From NCBI RefSeq assembly GCF_022179685.1, contig NZ_BPRB01000058.1, positions 1 to 35,057 of the forward strand: DNA of 35,057 nucleotides, given 5' to 3'. Numbering within the stretch: the stretch's first letter is position 1; each line of letters opens with the position of its first letter. A program made the position numbers and the translations under genes. Positions 1-9,503 of this stretch are shown here, piece after piece. Under the pieces are notes generated by a model. That model did no database searches and was not told where the DNA came from. It saw nothing but the letters and a program-made list of their open reading frames with translations. The DNA is from Methylobacterium trifolii (GTDB taxonomy: Bacteria > Pseudomonadota > Alphaproteobacteria > Rhizobiales > Beijerinckiaceae).

Positions 1-1236
1 CGGCGGCGGGGGCGGCGGCGCGAAAGCGTAGACCGGATCGTCGAAATAGAGCGCCGGCCGCTCCACGTAGACGATCTCCTCCGGCGGGGGCGGCGGCACG
101 TCGTAGGCGAAGGCGGTAAAGCGCGGCGGCGGCTGGAGCGCCGCCGAGAGGGAGGCGAGGCGCCGGCGCGTCTCCCAGGCATGGGGCCCGCGGGGATACC
201 GGGTCAGGTAGCTCCAGTAGGCGTCCGGCGTGTTGGCGAGCCAGGTCCGGCGCCACGTCACCGCCTCGCGCCGGGCGGCGACGATCGCCCGCGCACGCGC
301 GGCCAGGGGATCGCCGGGATAGGCCGCGATGAAGTCCAGGTAGCCCTGGAGCGTATCGCGCTGGAGGCAGAGGGCGTAGGCGTCCCGGGCCCCGATCTCG
401 CGCAAGGGCCGCTCGCGCAGGGCGGCGACCTGCTCCGGCCGGGCGGCCGGCGGCGCCTCCGCGGCCCGCTGGAAGAATTGGAACGGCGCCTCGATCCGGG
501 CCGCGTCCCAGGGCACGAGGCCGCCCTTGGTGGTCTCGGCCACGCGCAGGCGTACCCGCTCGAACAAGGCGGCGGGCGGGAGGCCGCCCTCGCGGATCAT
601 CTCCACCAGTGCCTGCGCGTAGGCGCCGTAGGGACCGCCCTCCTCCGGCCCCACCGTGCCGGGGGCGGCGTTGAAGGCGATCAGGCTGCCGGGCTCGGCC
701 TCCACCAGGGCGAGGCCGCCCGCGAGCGGCTCGCCGCTGCGCACGAACGGATTGCGGCGGCCTGAATCGAGCACGAGGAAGCGGGCCTTCAGCGGCAAGG
801 CGGCGAGCCGCTTGGCGTAATCGGAGACCCGCAGCGTCGCCACCGGCACGTCGGAGGCCACGCCGATGCGCGCGTCCACGGGGGCGAAGTAGTTCTCGCC
901 CTCCAGCTGGAGGCCGTAGCCGGCGAGGTAAACGAAGGCGACGGTCTCGGGCCCGGAGGCGGCAGCCTTGTCGAGGAAGTCGCGCAGCGCTTGGCGCAGG
1001 GCCGCCTCGTCGAGGTCGCGGGCACCGACCACGTCGAACCCGGCCGCCTGGAGCGTCTGCGCCACCAGACCCGCGTCGTTCGCCGTGGTCGGCAGCGCGC
1101 CCGCCGCATAGGCGGCGTTGCCGACGACAAGGGCGATGCGCTTCTCCGGCGCCTGGGCGCGGGCGGGGGGGGCCAAGGCGAGGCAGGCACAGGCGAGGGC
1201 GAGCCAGCGCGCGACGAAACGGGGGAACGGGCGCAT
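1..1236 (-). CDS. Exported caspase-fold (peptidase C14) protein, catalytic dyad substituted; 3' end outside window
   Basis: 412 residues are visible and the frame runs off the left edge still open. Residues 1-27 form a Sec signal peptide (hydrophobic stretch, then ARA before Q28), so the protein should be exported. The caspase p20-like domain starts at about residue 31 with EKRIALVVGNAAY and includes the conserved block NYFAPVDA. In this family the catalytic His lies in a (S/A)GHG motif and the Cys in DACR. Here those sites read AGYG (Tyr107) and DSGR (Gly159), so both catalytic residues are absent. The C-terminal part is rich in Trp, Arg and Tyr, then becomes proline-rich (runs of P near 377-385 and at the cut end), as in many alphaproteobacterial caspase-fold proteins with a helical or low-complexity tail. 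The ATG start is the one giving a proper signal peptide. The gene is divergent from yhaO. Family is fairly certain; role unknown, and loss of protease activity is inferred from the substitutions. Confidence 0.85.
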   Translation of the reverse strand, partial: MRPFPRFVARWLALACACLALAPPARAQAPEKRIALVVGNAAYAAGALPTTANDAGLVAQTLQAAGFDVVGARDLDEAALRQALRDFLDKAAASGPETVAFVYLAGYGLQLEGENYFAPVDARIGVASDVPVATLRVSDYAKRLAALPLKARFLVLDSGRRNPFVRSGEPLAGGLALVEAEPGSLIAFNAAPGTVGPEEGGPYGAYAQALVEMIREGGLPPAALFERVRLRVAETTKGGLVPWDAARIEAPFQFFQRAAEAPPAARPEQVAALRERPLREIGARDAYALCLQRDTLQGYLDFIAAYPGDPLAARARAIVAARREAVTWRRTWLANTPDAYWSYLTRYPRGPHAWETRRRLASLSAALQPPPRFTAFAYDVPPPPPEEIVYVERPALYFDDPVYAFAPPPPPP

Positions 1237-1326
1237 CGACGGCCTCCATCCGACTTTGGCGGATCGAACGGTCGTGCCGGTGAATCACGGCTGAACCGAG
1301 GATCGTCGTCCCTCACGTTTTCGCGA

Positions 1327-1349
1327 GGACGGCGGGAGCTCCGCCGTCC
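1327..1349. repeat. Perfect 9-bp hairpin in the divergent caspase/yhaO intergenic region
   Basis: GGACGGCGG (1327-1335) and CCGCCGTCC (1341-1349) are exact reverse complements around a 5-base loop. The hairpin sits about 70 bases upstream of the yhaO start and about 90 bases upstream of the caspase-like start. No T-run follows on either strand, so a terminator is unlikely. It could be a regulator site or a 5' leader structure. No convincing -35/-10 pair was found in this 183-base gap. Confidence 0.4.
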
Positions 1350-1419
1350 AGGAACCGGGGGACGGCCCTCCCTTACCGGTTGATGCAGGCGTGCGCGAAC
1401 GGCAAGAGTCCCGCCGCCC

Positions 1420-2670
1420 ATGACCCGCTTCAGTTTCATCCACGCGGCCGACCTGCACCTCGGCTCCCCGCTGGCCGGTCTCTCGGGCCGGGACGCCGAG
1501 GTCGCCCGGCGTTTCGCCTCCGCCGGCCGCGCAGCCTTCGAGGACCTTGTGAGCCTGGCGATCGAGCAGGAGGTGGCTTTCCTGATCGTGGCAGGCGACG
1601 TCTACGACGGCGACTGGGCCGACAACACCATCGGCCTGTTCTTCACCCGCCAGGTGGCCCGCCTCGACCGGGCCGGCATTCCGGTGGTCCTGGTGCGCGG
1701 TAACCACGACGCCGAGAGCGTCATCACCCGCTCGATCACCCTGCCGCCTTCCGTGCGCGTCTTCTCTACGAAACGGGCCGAGACAATCCCGCTCGACGCC
1801 CACAAGGTGGCGCTGCACGGGCGCAGCTTCGCCGATCGGGCGGTGAGCGAGAACCTGTCCCTGACCTATCCCGACGCCGTGCCGGGCTGGTTCAACATCG
1901 GCGTGCTGCACACATCCTGCACCGGCTATGCCGCCCACGAGACCTACGCCCCCTGTTCCATCGCCGACCTCGCGGGGCGCGGCTACGCCTACTGGGCGCT
2001 CGGCCACATCCACGAGCACGCGGTCCTGTCGCGCGATCCCTGGATCGTGTTTCCCGGCAACCTCCAGGGCCGCAGCATCCGCGAGTGCGGGGAGAAGGGC
2101 GCGGTGGCCGTCGACGTGACGGACGGGCAGGTGTCGGGGTTCCGCCGGCTGATCGTGGACCATGCCCGGTTCGACAGGCTTACCGTCGACCTCGACGGCA
2201 TCGCCCGGGAAAGCGAAGCCGTCGCCGCGGTGGAGACGGCACTCAGGCCCTTCGCCCAGGTCGCCGCGGGGCGCCTCGTGGCCCTGCGGGTGCACCTGAC
2301 CGGGCAGACGTCCGTGCACGACCGGCTGATGGCCGACCGGGAGGGGCTGACGGCGGAGATCCAGGCCGCGGCCCATCGGGTGCACGAGGACATCTGGCTG
2401 GAGCGCATGAAGATCGAGACCAGCCGCCCCCGCGCTGCGGGACCTTCGGCCACCGGACCGGCGGCCGCGATCGACCCGGCCGCACTTCTCGCCGACCTCG
2501 ACCGCGACCCCGAGTTCCGCGCCCGCGCCGCGGCGGCGCTGGCCGAGATCCGGGGGAAGATGCCGGCGGGCGCTGCCGGCGAGGACGGGGACCTCGCCGA
2601 CGACATCGATGCCCTGTGCGCCGAGGCCGAGGCGCTGATCCTCGGCCGCCTCTCCGGCCGCCGCTGCTGA
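1420..2670 (+). CDS. yhaO: YhaO-like DNA repair exonuclease (SbcD/Mre11-type metallophosphoesterase)
   Basis: 416 residues. The calcineurin-like phosphoesterase motifs are all present in order: D11-x-H13 in HAADLHLG, GDVYDGD with D60, GNHD (Asn95, His96), His164 in GVLHTSC, and GHIH (His196, His198). These residues bind the two metal ions (typically Mn2+) of Mre11/SbcD nucleases. After about residue 240 comes a variable C-terminal part, Ala-rich from about 350, expected to contact the partner ATPase. The stop lies 9 bases before the yhaN start, and this nuclease-ATPase order matches the yhaO-yhaN pair known from Bacillus and many other bacteria. The pair is thought to process DNA ends or hairpins in the cytoplasm; the exact substrate is not established. 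A leaderless cytoplasmic protein; ATG start gives the motif at the usual distance from the N terminus. Confidence 0.9.
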   Translation: MTRFSFIHAADLHLGSPLAGLSGRDAEVARRFASAGRAAFEDLVSLAIEQEVAFLIVAGDVYDGDWADNTIGLFFTRQVARLDRAGIPVVLVRGNHDAESVITRSITLPPSVRVFSTKRAETIPLDAHKVALHGRSFADRAVSENLSLTYPDAVPGWFNIGVLHTSCTGYAAHETYAPCSIADLAGRGYAYWALGHIHEHAVLSRDPWIVFPGNLQGRSIRECGEKGAVAVDVTDGQVSGFRRLIVDHARFDRLTVDLDGIARESEAVAAVETALRPFAQVAAGRLVALRVHLTGQTSVHDRLMADREGLTAEIQAAAHRVHEDIWLERMKIETSRPRAAGPSATGPAAAIDPAALLADLDRDPEFRARAAAALAEIRGKMPAGAAGEDGDLADDIDALCAEAEALILGRLSGRRC

Positions 2671-2679
2671 GCCCGGTCC

Positions 2680-5600
2680 ATGCGCATCCTCAGCCTCGGC
2701 CTCGAACGCTACGGCCCCTTCACCGACAGGACGGTGCAGTTCCGCCCGGACGCGCGCCTGCACGTGGTGCTCGGCGCCAACGAGGCCGGCAAGAGTTCGG
2801 CGCTGGCTGCCGTCACCGACCTGCTCTTCGGCATCGAAGCACGCACCCGCTACGCCTTCCTGCACGAGATGCCGCAGATGCGGCTGGCCGCCGAGATCGC
2901 CGCGGCCGACGGGCGCCGCCTCGCCTTCCGCCGCCGTAAGGGCAACCGCAACACCCTGGTCGATGCCGCCGACGGTCCCCTGCCGGACAATGCGCTCACG
3001 CCCTTTCTCGGGGGGCTGACCCGCGCGGTGTTCTGCCGCGCTTTCGGCCTCGATGCGGGAGCCCTGCGCGGGGGCGGCGAGGAGATGCTCGATGCGCAGG
3101 GCGAACTCGGTGCCAGCCTGATCGCGGCCGGGTCCGGCCTGCGGGGCTACACGGCGCTTCAAGCCGAACTCGACGAGGAGGCGCAGAGGATCTTCACTCC
3201 GCGGGCGTCGCAGAAGCGCAGCTTCTACCAGGCGCTCGAGCGCTACGAGGAGGCGCGCAAGGCGATCCGCGACACCAGCCTGCGGGCGAGCGATTGGCGG
3301 GCGTTGAACGATGCGATCGAGGCTGCGGCCGGCGGCCTCGACGGGATCCGGAGCGAGCGCGAGCGCATCGCCACTGAGCGCGCCAGGCTGGAGCGCCTGA
3401 AGCGCGTCGGGCCCATGATCGCCGAGATCGACGCCCTGACTGAACGCGCCGAGACCGATGCCGGCCTCGTGGAGGCGGGCGATGCCTGGATCCTCCGCCT
3501 CGGGACCGTCCTCGACGGGCTGCGTGCGGCGCAGGCCGAGGAGGCCCGCCTCCAGTCCGCCCTCTCGGCGGCGCGCGCCGACATCGCCGCCCTGCCCGTC
3601 GACGCGGCCCTGATCGCGCACGCGGACGAGATCCTCCAGGGGTTTCAGGGCATCGACCGCTTCGACAAGGGGGCCGTCGACCTGCCGCGCATCCAGGCTG
3701 AGGCCGACCGGTTCGGGGCCGACCTCGACCGGCTGGCCGCGCGGATCGGCTTGCCCGACGCGGATGCCCTCGTCCGGGCTCAGCCCACGGACGCCGCGAG
3801 GACCCGCGTGGAATGCCTGATCCGGGACGGGCGCGACTTCTCGAACGCGATTGAGCGCCTGCAGCGGGACCTCGCGGGCGCCGAAGCCGAGCATGCCGGC
3901 CTCGCCCGTCAGGTGGCCGAGGGCGGCTCGCCCGTCGATCCGGCGCCCCTGCGCGAGGCCCTGCGGAGCTTCGCACCCGTGCGGAGCGCCGTCGCCGAAC
4001 AGGCCGCCCTGGATGCTACGATCCGGCGGGCCGAGCAGGTCCTGCGCGGACAGGCCGCCCGGATGTCGCCACCGGTGGCGGACGTTGCCGCGCTCGCGCG
4101 TGCCCCGCTGCCCGCGTCCGAGACCGTCGCGCGCTACAGGGCGCTCCTGGACGCCAAGGACCGGGAGCGCCAACGGGCTCTCGAACGGGTGGAGTCGGCG
4201 TCCCGGGCGCTCGCCGCCACGCGCAGGAGCCTGCGGGAGCGGGAGGCCGGGCGCGCGATCGCGACGCGGGACGAACTCGACGGCCTGCGCGCCGAGCGGG
4301 ACCGCGGCTTCACGGTGCTGCGGGACGCCCTCTCGGCCGGCACCCGTGCCGCGCCCGCCGACCTGGCGGATTACGAGCGCGCCGTGCACGCCGCCGACCG
4401 CGTGGCCGACGACTTGGCGGCGGACGCGGCCCGCGTCGCCGAGCACGCCGCCGACCGCCAGCGCCTGGCCGTCGAGGCGGAGGAGGAGAGCGCCGCCCGG
4501 CACACTCTCGAAGCGGTCGCGGCCGAGGCCGTGGAGGGTTTGGCCGCCTGGCAGGAGGCTTGGCGGCCGGCGGGGATCGAGCCGGCGACGCCGGCCGAGA
4601 TGGCGGCCTGGCTGACGGAGGCGGAAAACCTGATCGAGGCCCAGCAGGACCTCGACGCCCGCCGCATCGATTGCGCCCTGCTCTCGGAGCGCGTCGAGGC
4701 CGCCCGCGGGCCGCTGTCGGAGCTCGGTCGCCGCGTCGGGCTCGACGACCTCGCCACGCGGGACGTGGCCGCCGTCCTCGCACGACTGGAGGAGCGCGTC
4801 GCGGCGCTGGGCAACCGCTGGGATGCGACCCGTGAGGTGACGGCCCGGCTGGGCGCCGCCGCGGCCGGCATCGTTCGTCTCAAGGCAGCGCTGGACGAGA
4901 CCGAAGGGCGGCAGGTCCTCTGGCGAGCCGGCTGGGCCGAGGCGCTCGCCGTCTTCGGGCTCGGTGGGGAATCCCGGCCGGAGGAGGCGGAGAGCGCCCT
5001 CGAAGCATGGCGTGCGGTGCCTTCGACGCTGGCCGACCGAGACAACCGCCTCGGGCGCGTCGCCGGACTCCGCCGCGACATGGAGGCCTATCGTTCGTCG
5101 GCCGCGCAGCTGGTCGCGGCCACGGCGCCGGACCTGGCGGATTTGCCGCCGGGCACGGCGATGCGGACGCTGCATGCGCGGCTGGGAGAGGCGCGCGCGG
5201 ACGAGGCCCGACGCAGGGACATGATCCGGCGGCGCGACGAGGCCGAGCGATCCGCCGGGGAAGCATTGCGTGCCCTGGAGGCTGCACAGGCCGCGATGCG
5301 CGGGCACCTCGGCGAGGTGATGCCCGACCTCGATGGCGCGGCGCTGCCCGAGATCGAGGCGCTGCATGCCAGGCTCGGCGTCCGGAGCGGCCTGCGCAGC
5401 GAACTCGCCAGCCGCCGGAGCGGCCTCATGCGCGCGGCCGACGGATGCGGCGAGGCGAGCCTGCGGGGGGACCTCGCCGGCCTGTCGGCCGATGCGATAG
5501 AGGCGGACCTCGTGCGCCTCGCCATGGACGACGCGGAGCAGGAGCAGCGGGGCTGTCTGGTCTTCGCGGAGCGCGACCGGAACGAGCGGCGGCGCGCCGA

Positions 5601-6156
5601 ACTCGAAGCGGGGACCGGGGCGGAACTGGCCCAGGCCCAGCGCAAGGCCGCCGAGACCGACCTCCAGGCCGATGCCCGGCAATGGGCGGTGCTGCGGCTC
5701 GCGCACCTCCTGCTCGGCTCGGCCATCGCCCGGCAGCGCGCCGGCCAGCAGGACCCTCTGCTGGCGCGGGCGGGTGGCCTGTTCGCGTCCCTCACCGGCG
5801 GGGCCTTCGCCGGCCTCGCGCAGGATTACGACGAGGCGGACACGCCCCGGATCGCGGGCCGTCGCGCATCCGGCGCCCTCGTCCCCGTGGAGGGCCTGAG
5901 CGAGGGCACCCGGGACCAGCTCTACCTAGCCCTGCGGCTCGCCTACCTCGAGGATTACGCCGCGGGCGCCGAGCCGGCTCCCTTCATCGGCGACGACCTG
6001 TTCTCGACCTTCGACGACGCACGCACCGCCCACGGCCTGGAGACGCTCGCTGCAATCGGCGCCACGGTGCAGCCGATCCTGTTCACCCACCACCGCCACG
6101 TCGCCGATCTCGCCCGCGACAGGCTGGGCGACGCGGTGGACGTGCTGGAACTGTGA
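2680..6156 (+). CDS. yhaN: YhaN-like SMC/Rad50-type AAA ATPase
   Basis: 1158 residues, a Rad50/SbcC-like architecture. The N-terminal half of the ATPase head holds the Walker A motif GANEAGKS (G32-S39). The C-terminal half holds the ABC signature EGLSEGTRDQ (E1071-Q1080) and a Walker B region FIGDDLFSTFDD (from F1102). Between them, about residues 170-1000 are long Ala/Glu/Arg-rich helices typical of a coiled coil. I found no CxxC zinc hook in the middle, which fits YhaN-type rather than canonical SbcC/Rad50 proteins. Starts 9 bases after yhaO, so the two are almost certainly cotranscribed and form one complex in which ATP binding gates the nuclease. The stop is 9 bases from the convergent carboxypeptidase stop, with no obvious terminator in the gap. 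High-GC codon use leaves a long open antisense frame here, which I treat as a shadow. Confidence 0.88.
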   Translation: MRILSLGLERYGPFTDRTVQFRPDARLHVVLGANEAGKSSALAAVTDLLFGIEARTRYAFLHEMPQMRLAAEIAAADGRRLAFRRRKGNRNTLVDAADGPLPDNALTPFLGGLTRAVFCRAFGLDAGALRGGGEEMLDAQGELGASLIAAGSGLRGYTALQAELDEEAQRIFTPRASQKRSFYQALERYEEARKAIRDTSLRASDWRALNDAIEAAAGGLDGIRSERERIATERARLERLKRVGPMIAEIDALTERAETDAGLVEAGDAWILRLGTVLDGLRAAQAEEARLQSALSAARADIAALPVDAALIAHADEILQGFQGIDRFDKGAVDLPRIQAEADRFGADLDRLAARIGLPDADALVRAQPTDAARTRVECLIRDGRDFSNAIERLQRDLAGAEAEHAGLARQVAEGGSPVDPAPLREALRSFAPVRSAVAEQAALDATIRRAEQVLRGQAARMSPPVADVAALARAPLPASETVARYRALLDAKDRERQRALERVESASRALAATRRSLREREAGRAIATRDELDGLRAERDRGFTVLRDALSAGTRAAPADLADYERAVHAADRVADDLAADAARVAEHAADRQRLAVEAEEESAARHTLEAVAAEAVEGLAAWQEAWRPAGIEPATPAEMAAWLTEAENLIEAQQDLDARRIDCALLSERVEAARGPLSELGRRVGLDDLATRDVAAVLARLEERVAALGNRWDATREVTARLGAAAAGIVRLKAALDETEGRQVLWRAGWAEALAVFGLGGESRPEEAESALEAWRAVPSTLADRDNRLGRVAGLRRDMEAYRSSAAQLVAATAPDLADLPPGTAMRTLHARLGEARADEARRRDMIRRRDEAERSAGEALRALEAAQAAMRGHLGEVMPDLDGAALPEIEALHARLGVRSGLRSELASRRSGLMRAADGCGEASLRGDLAGLSADAIEADLVRLAMDDAEQEQRGCLVFAERDRNERRRAELEAGTGAELAQAQRKAAETDLQADARQWAVLRLAHLLLGSAIARQRAGQQDPLLARAGGLFASLTGGAFAGLAQDYDEADTPRIAGRRASGALVPVEGLSEGTRDQLYLALRLAYLEDYAAGAEPAPFIGDDLFSTFDDARTAHGLETLAAIGATVQPILFTHHRHVADLARDRLGDAVDVLEL

Positions 6157-6165
6157 CGGCGCCCC

Positions 6166-7682
<1,517 letters not shown>

Positions 7683-7686
<4 letters not shown>

Positions 7687-8735
7687 GACGCGGCCCGATC
7701 GTGAAAGGTCTCAGCCACCGCCCGGATCACGTCGGCCGCCCGCTCGATGCCGGCCCGGTCCACGTCGAGATGGGTGGTCGCGCGGATCTGGTGGGCGCCG
7801 ATCGCCCGCACCCTCACGTCCTCGGCGAGGCAAGCGGCGGCGAAGGCCGCCGCATCGACCCCGAGTGCTTCGACGGAGAAGCACAGGATGTTGGAGTGCC
7901 CCGCATTACCCTCGAACCCGAGGCCCGGCACGTCGGCGATGCCCCGGTGCAACGCGTGCAGGTTGGCGTTGTCGGTCGCCAGTTGCACGACGTGGTGGTC
8001 CAGGGCGTAGAGCCCGGCGGCCGCGAGCACCCCGGACTGGCGCATGGCGCCCCCGAGCCGGTACTTCCAGCGCCAGGCCTCGACCACGAACCGCTTCGAT
8101 CCGCACAGGACCGCGCCGACCGGGCAGCCCAGGCCCTTGCTGAGGTCGAGCCAGACGCTGTCGAACCCCGCGGCGTAGTCCGCGGCCGGGATGCCGGTGG
8201 CGGCCACGGCGTTCAAGAGGCGCGCCCCGTCGATATGCGCCTTGAGGCCGTGGGCGTGGGCGATGTCGCGGATCGCCCGCATGTCGGGCAGCGCCCAGAC
8301 CGAACCGCCCGAAAAACTCGTGGTCTGCTCCACCGAGACCAGGGCGGTGCGCGGCGCCGTGCGGGCGGGCTCGCGGATCGCGGCGCGGAACGCCTCCGGG
8401 GTGTAGAGGCCGGCCGGCGTCGGGAGCGCCTTCACCGAGACGCCGCCGATGGCGGCCGAACCCGCGGCCTCGGTGTTGTAGATGTGGGACTGGTCGTCCA
8501 CCACGATCTCGTCGCCGGCCTGGGTCTGCACCAGGATCGAGACGAGGTTGCACATGGTGCCGGACGGCATGAACACCCCGTCCTCCTGGCCGAGCAGAGC
8601 GGCCACGCGTTCGCACAGGGCCCGCGTGGTCGGGTCGGAATCCGACTGCTCGTCGCCGACCTCGGCCCGCGCCATGGCCTCGCGCATGCCGGGGGTCGGG
8701 CGCGTCTGGGTGTCGCTGTAGAGATCGATCGTCAC
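7683..8735 (-). CDS. ltaE: Low-specificity L-threonine aldolase-like PLP enzyme
   Basis: 350 residues from a GTG start chosen because the family begins with (I)DLYSDTQTRPT within a few residues of the N terminus. An upstream ATG at 8789 would add 18 residues with no family resemblance and has GGAGA directly abutting it, a poor spacing. Fold-type I PLP features are visible: PSGTMCN in the cofactor phosphate region, HIDGAR with the Asp that pairs with the pyridine nitrogen, and DLSKGLGCP with the Schiff-base Lys200. The family cleaves threonine or allo-threonine to glycine and acetaldehyde; some close relatives act on other beta-hydroxy amino acids, so the substrate is not certain. First gene of a two-gene operon with the M32 peptidase. 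Confidence 0.85.
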
Positions 8736-9503
8736 GGGGCTGGCTCGTCTCGCGAGGCGGATCGGGAGGAGGCCGCCCCATTCTAGCATTCTCCGGATCG
8801 GATGGCCTCCGAATGCGATCCGCATCGTCCGACGTGGGTCCAAGCGCAAGCGACCCCGCGCGGAAACGAATCCGCCGGAGGCATGGCCGGGAGCAGGGGA
8901 CGCGGGACGCCGCGGGGACCCTGGTTGGTAGTGCGCGCGGATACCGATCCCCGCGGCGCCCCGTGGCCGGACGATCCCGTCGTCGGACCGGTCGGCCATC
9001 TTCTCGTCGCGGTGTCTCCGGCCCGATCCGATCCTGCGGCCCCGTGTCGTCGGTCCTGTCGGGGCGGACGCCCCGCGGGAATCCCGACGCCACCGTCGGT
9101 AGCCTTCCAACTAGCTCCGCGCTCGTAGTGGCGCGGATCCGCAGGTTGCTCAGGATGGGCCCAGAACCGGGTCGGGGCACGGGGCATTTGCTCCCACGCG
9201 CCGGGCGATCCTGCCGCCCCTCTCACGCCACGGCCCGAGCCGATCCCGCATCGGACGCGCCGCCCGGGGCGATGGCCGCTGAAGCCACCGACGCGGGCAC
9301 CGCTCCCCTGCCCAGGCCCCGCCGCTCGACCTGCGGAAGGACCCCCTGTCGGACGGCGGCGGATCGCTCCGTCGCCGCGGGGCAGCGGATGGCGGGTATC
9401 AAGCACAAAACAGGAACATTGTCAAGCCGAGACGACGTTCAGACACGGAGTCCCCGCGCGACCGATCGCCCTGTGGGGCTGCCTTACCCGGCTTGAATCT
9501 TAT
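8736..9503. other. 768-base gene-free region
   Basis: Open frames here on both strands have no recognisable domain and show the Arg/Pro/Ser-rich composition of random high-GC translation. Local structure includes a hairpin CGGGGCG-GA-CGCCCCG (9060-9075) and the palindrome GCGGATCCGC near 9136. The last 100 bases are relatively AT-rich (around 9400-9430). They contain TGTCAA at 9420-9425, i.e. TTGACA on the minus strand, but with no good -10 at 17 bases. The upstream signals of the dehydrogenase gene must lie here, but I cannot place them confidently. No tRNA T-loop sequence was seen. Confidence 0.5.

Noticed and set aside
1285..5706. A 1473-codon open frame antisense to yhaO-yhaN
   Set aside because: It has no recognisable domain and its composition (Arg, Gly, Pro, Ala) mirrors the opposite-strand codons. 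Long stop-free antisense frames are expected at this GC content, and the plus-strand genes are unmistakable.
8813..9496. A 227-codon plus-strand frame in the gap before the dehydrogenase
   Set aside because: Arg/Ser/Pro-rich with no hydrophobic core or motif, no ribosome binding site, and several equally long frames overlap it on both strands.
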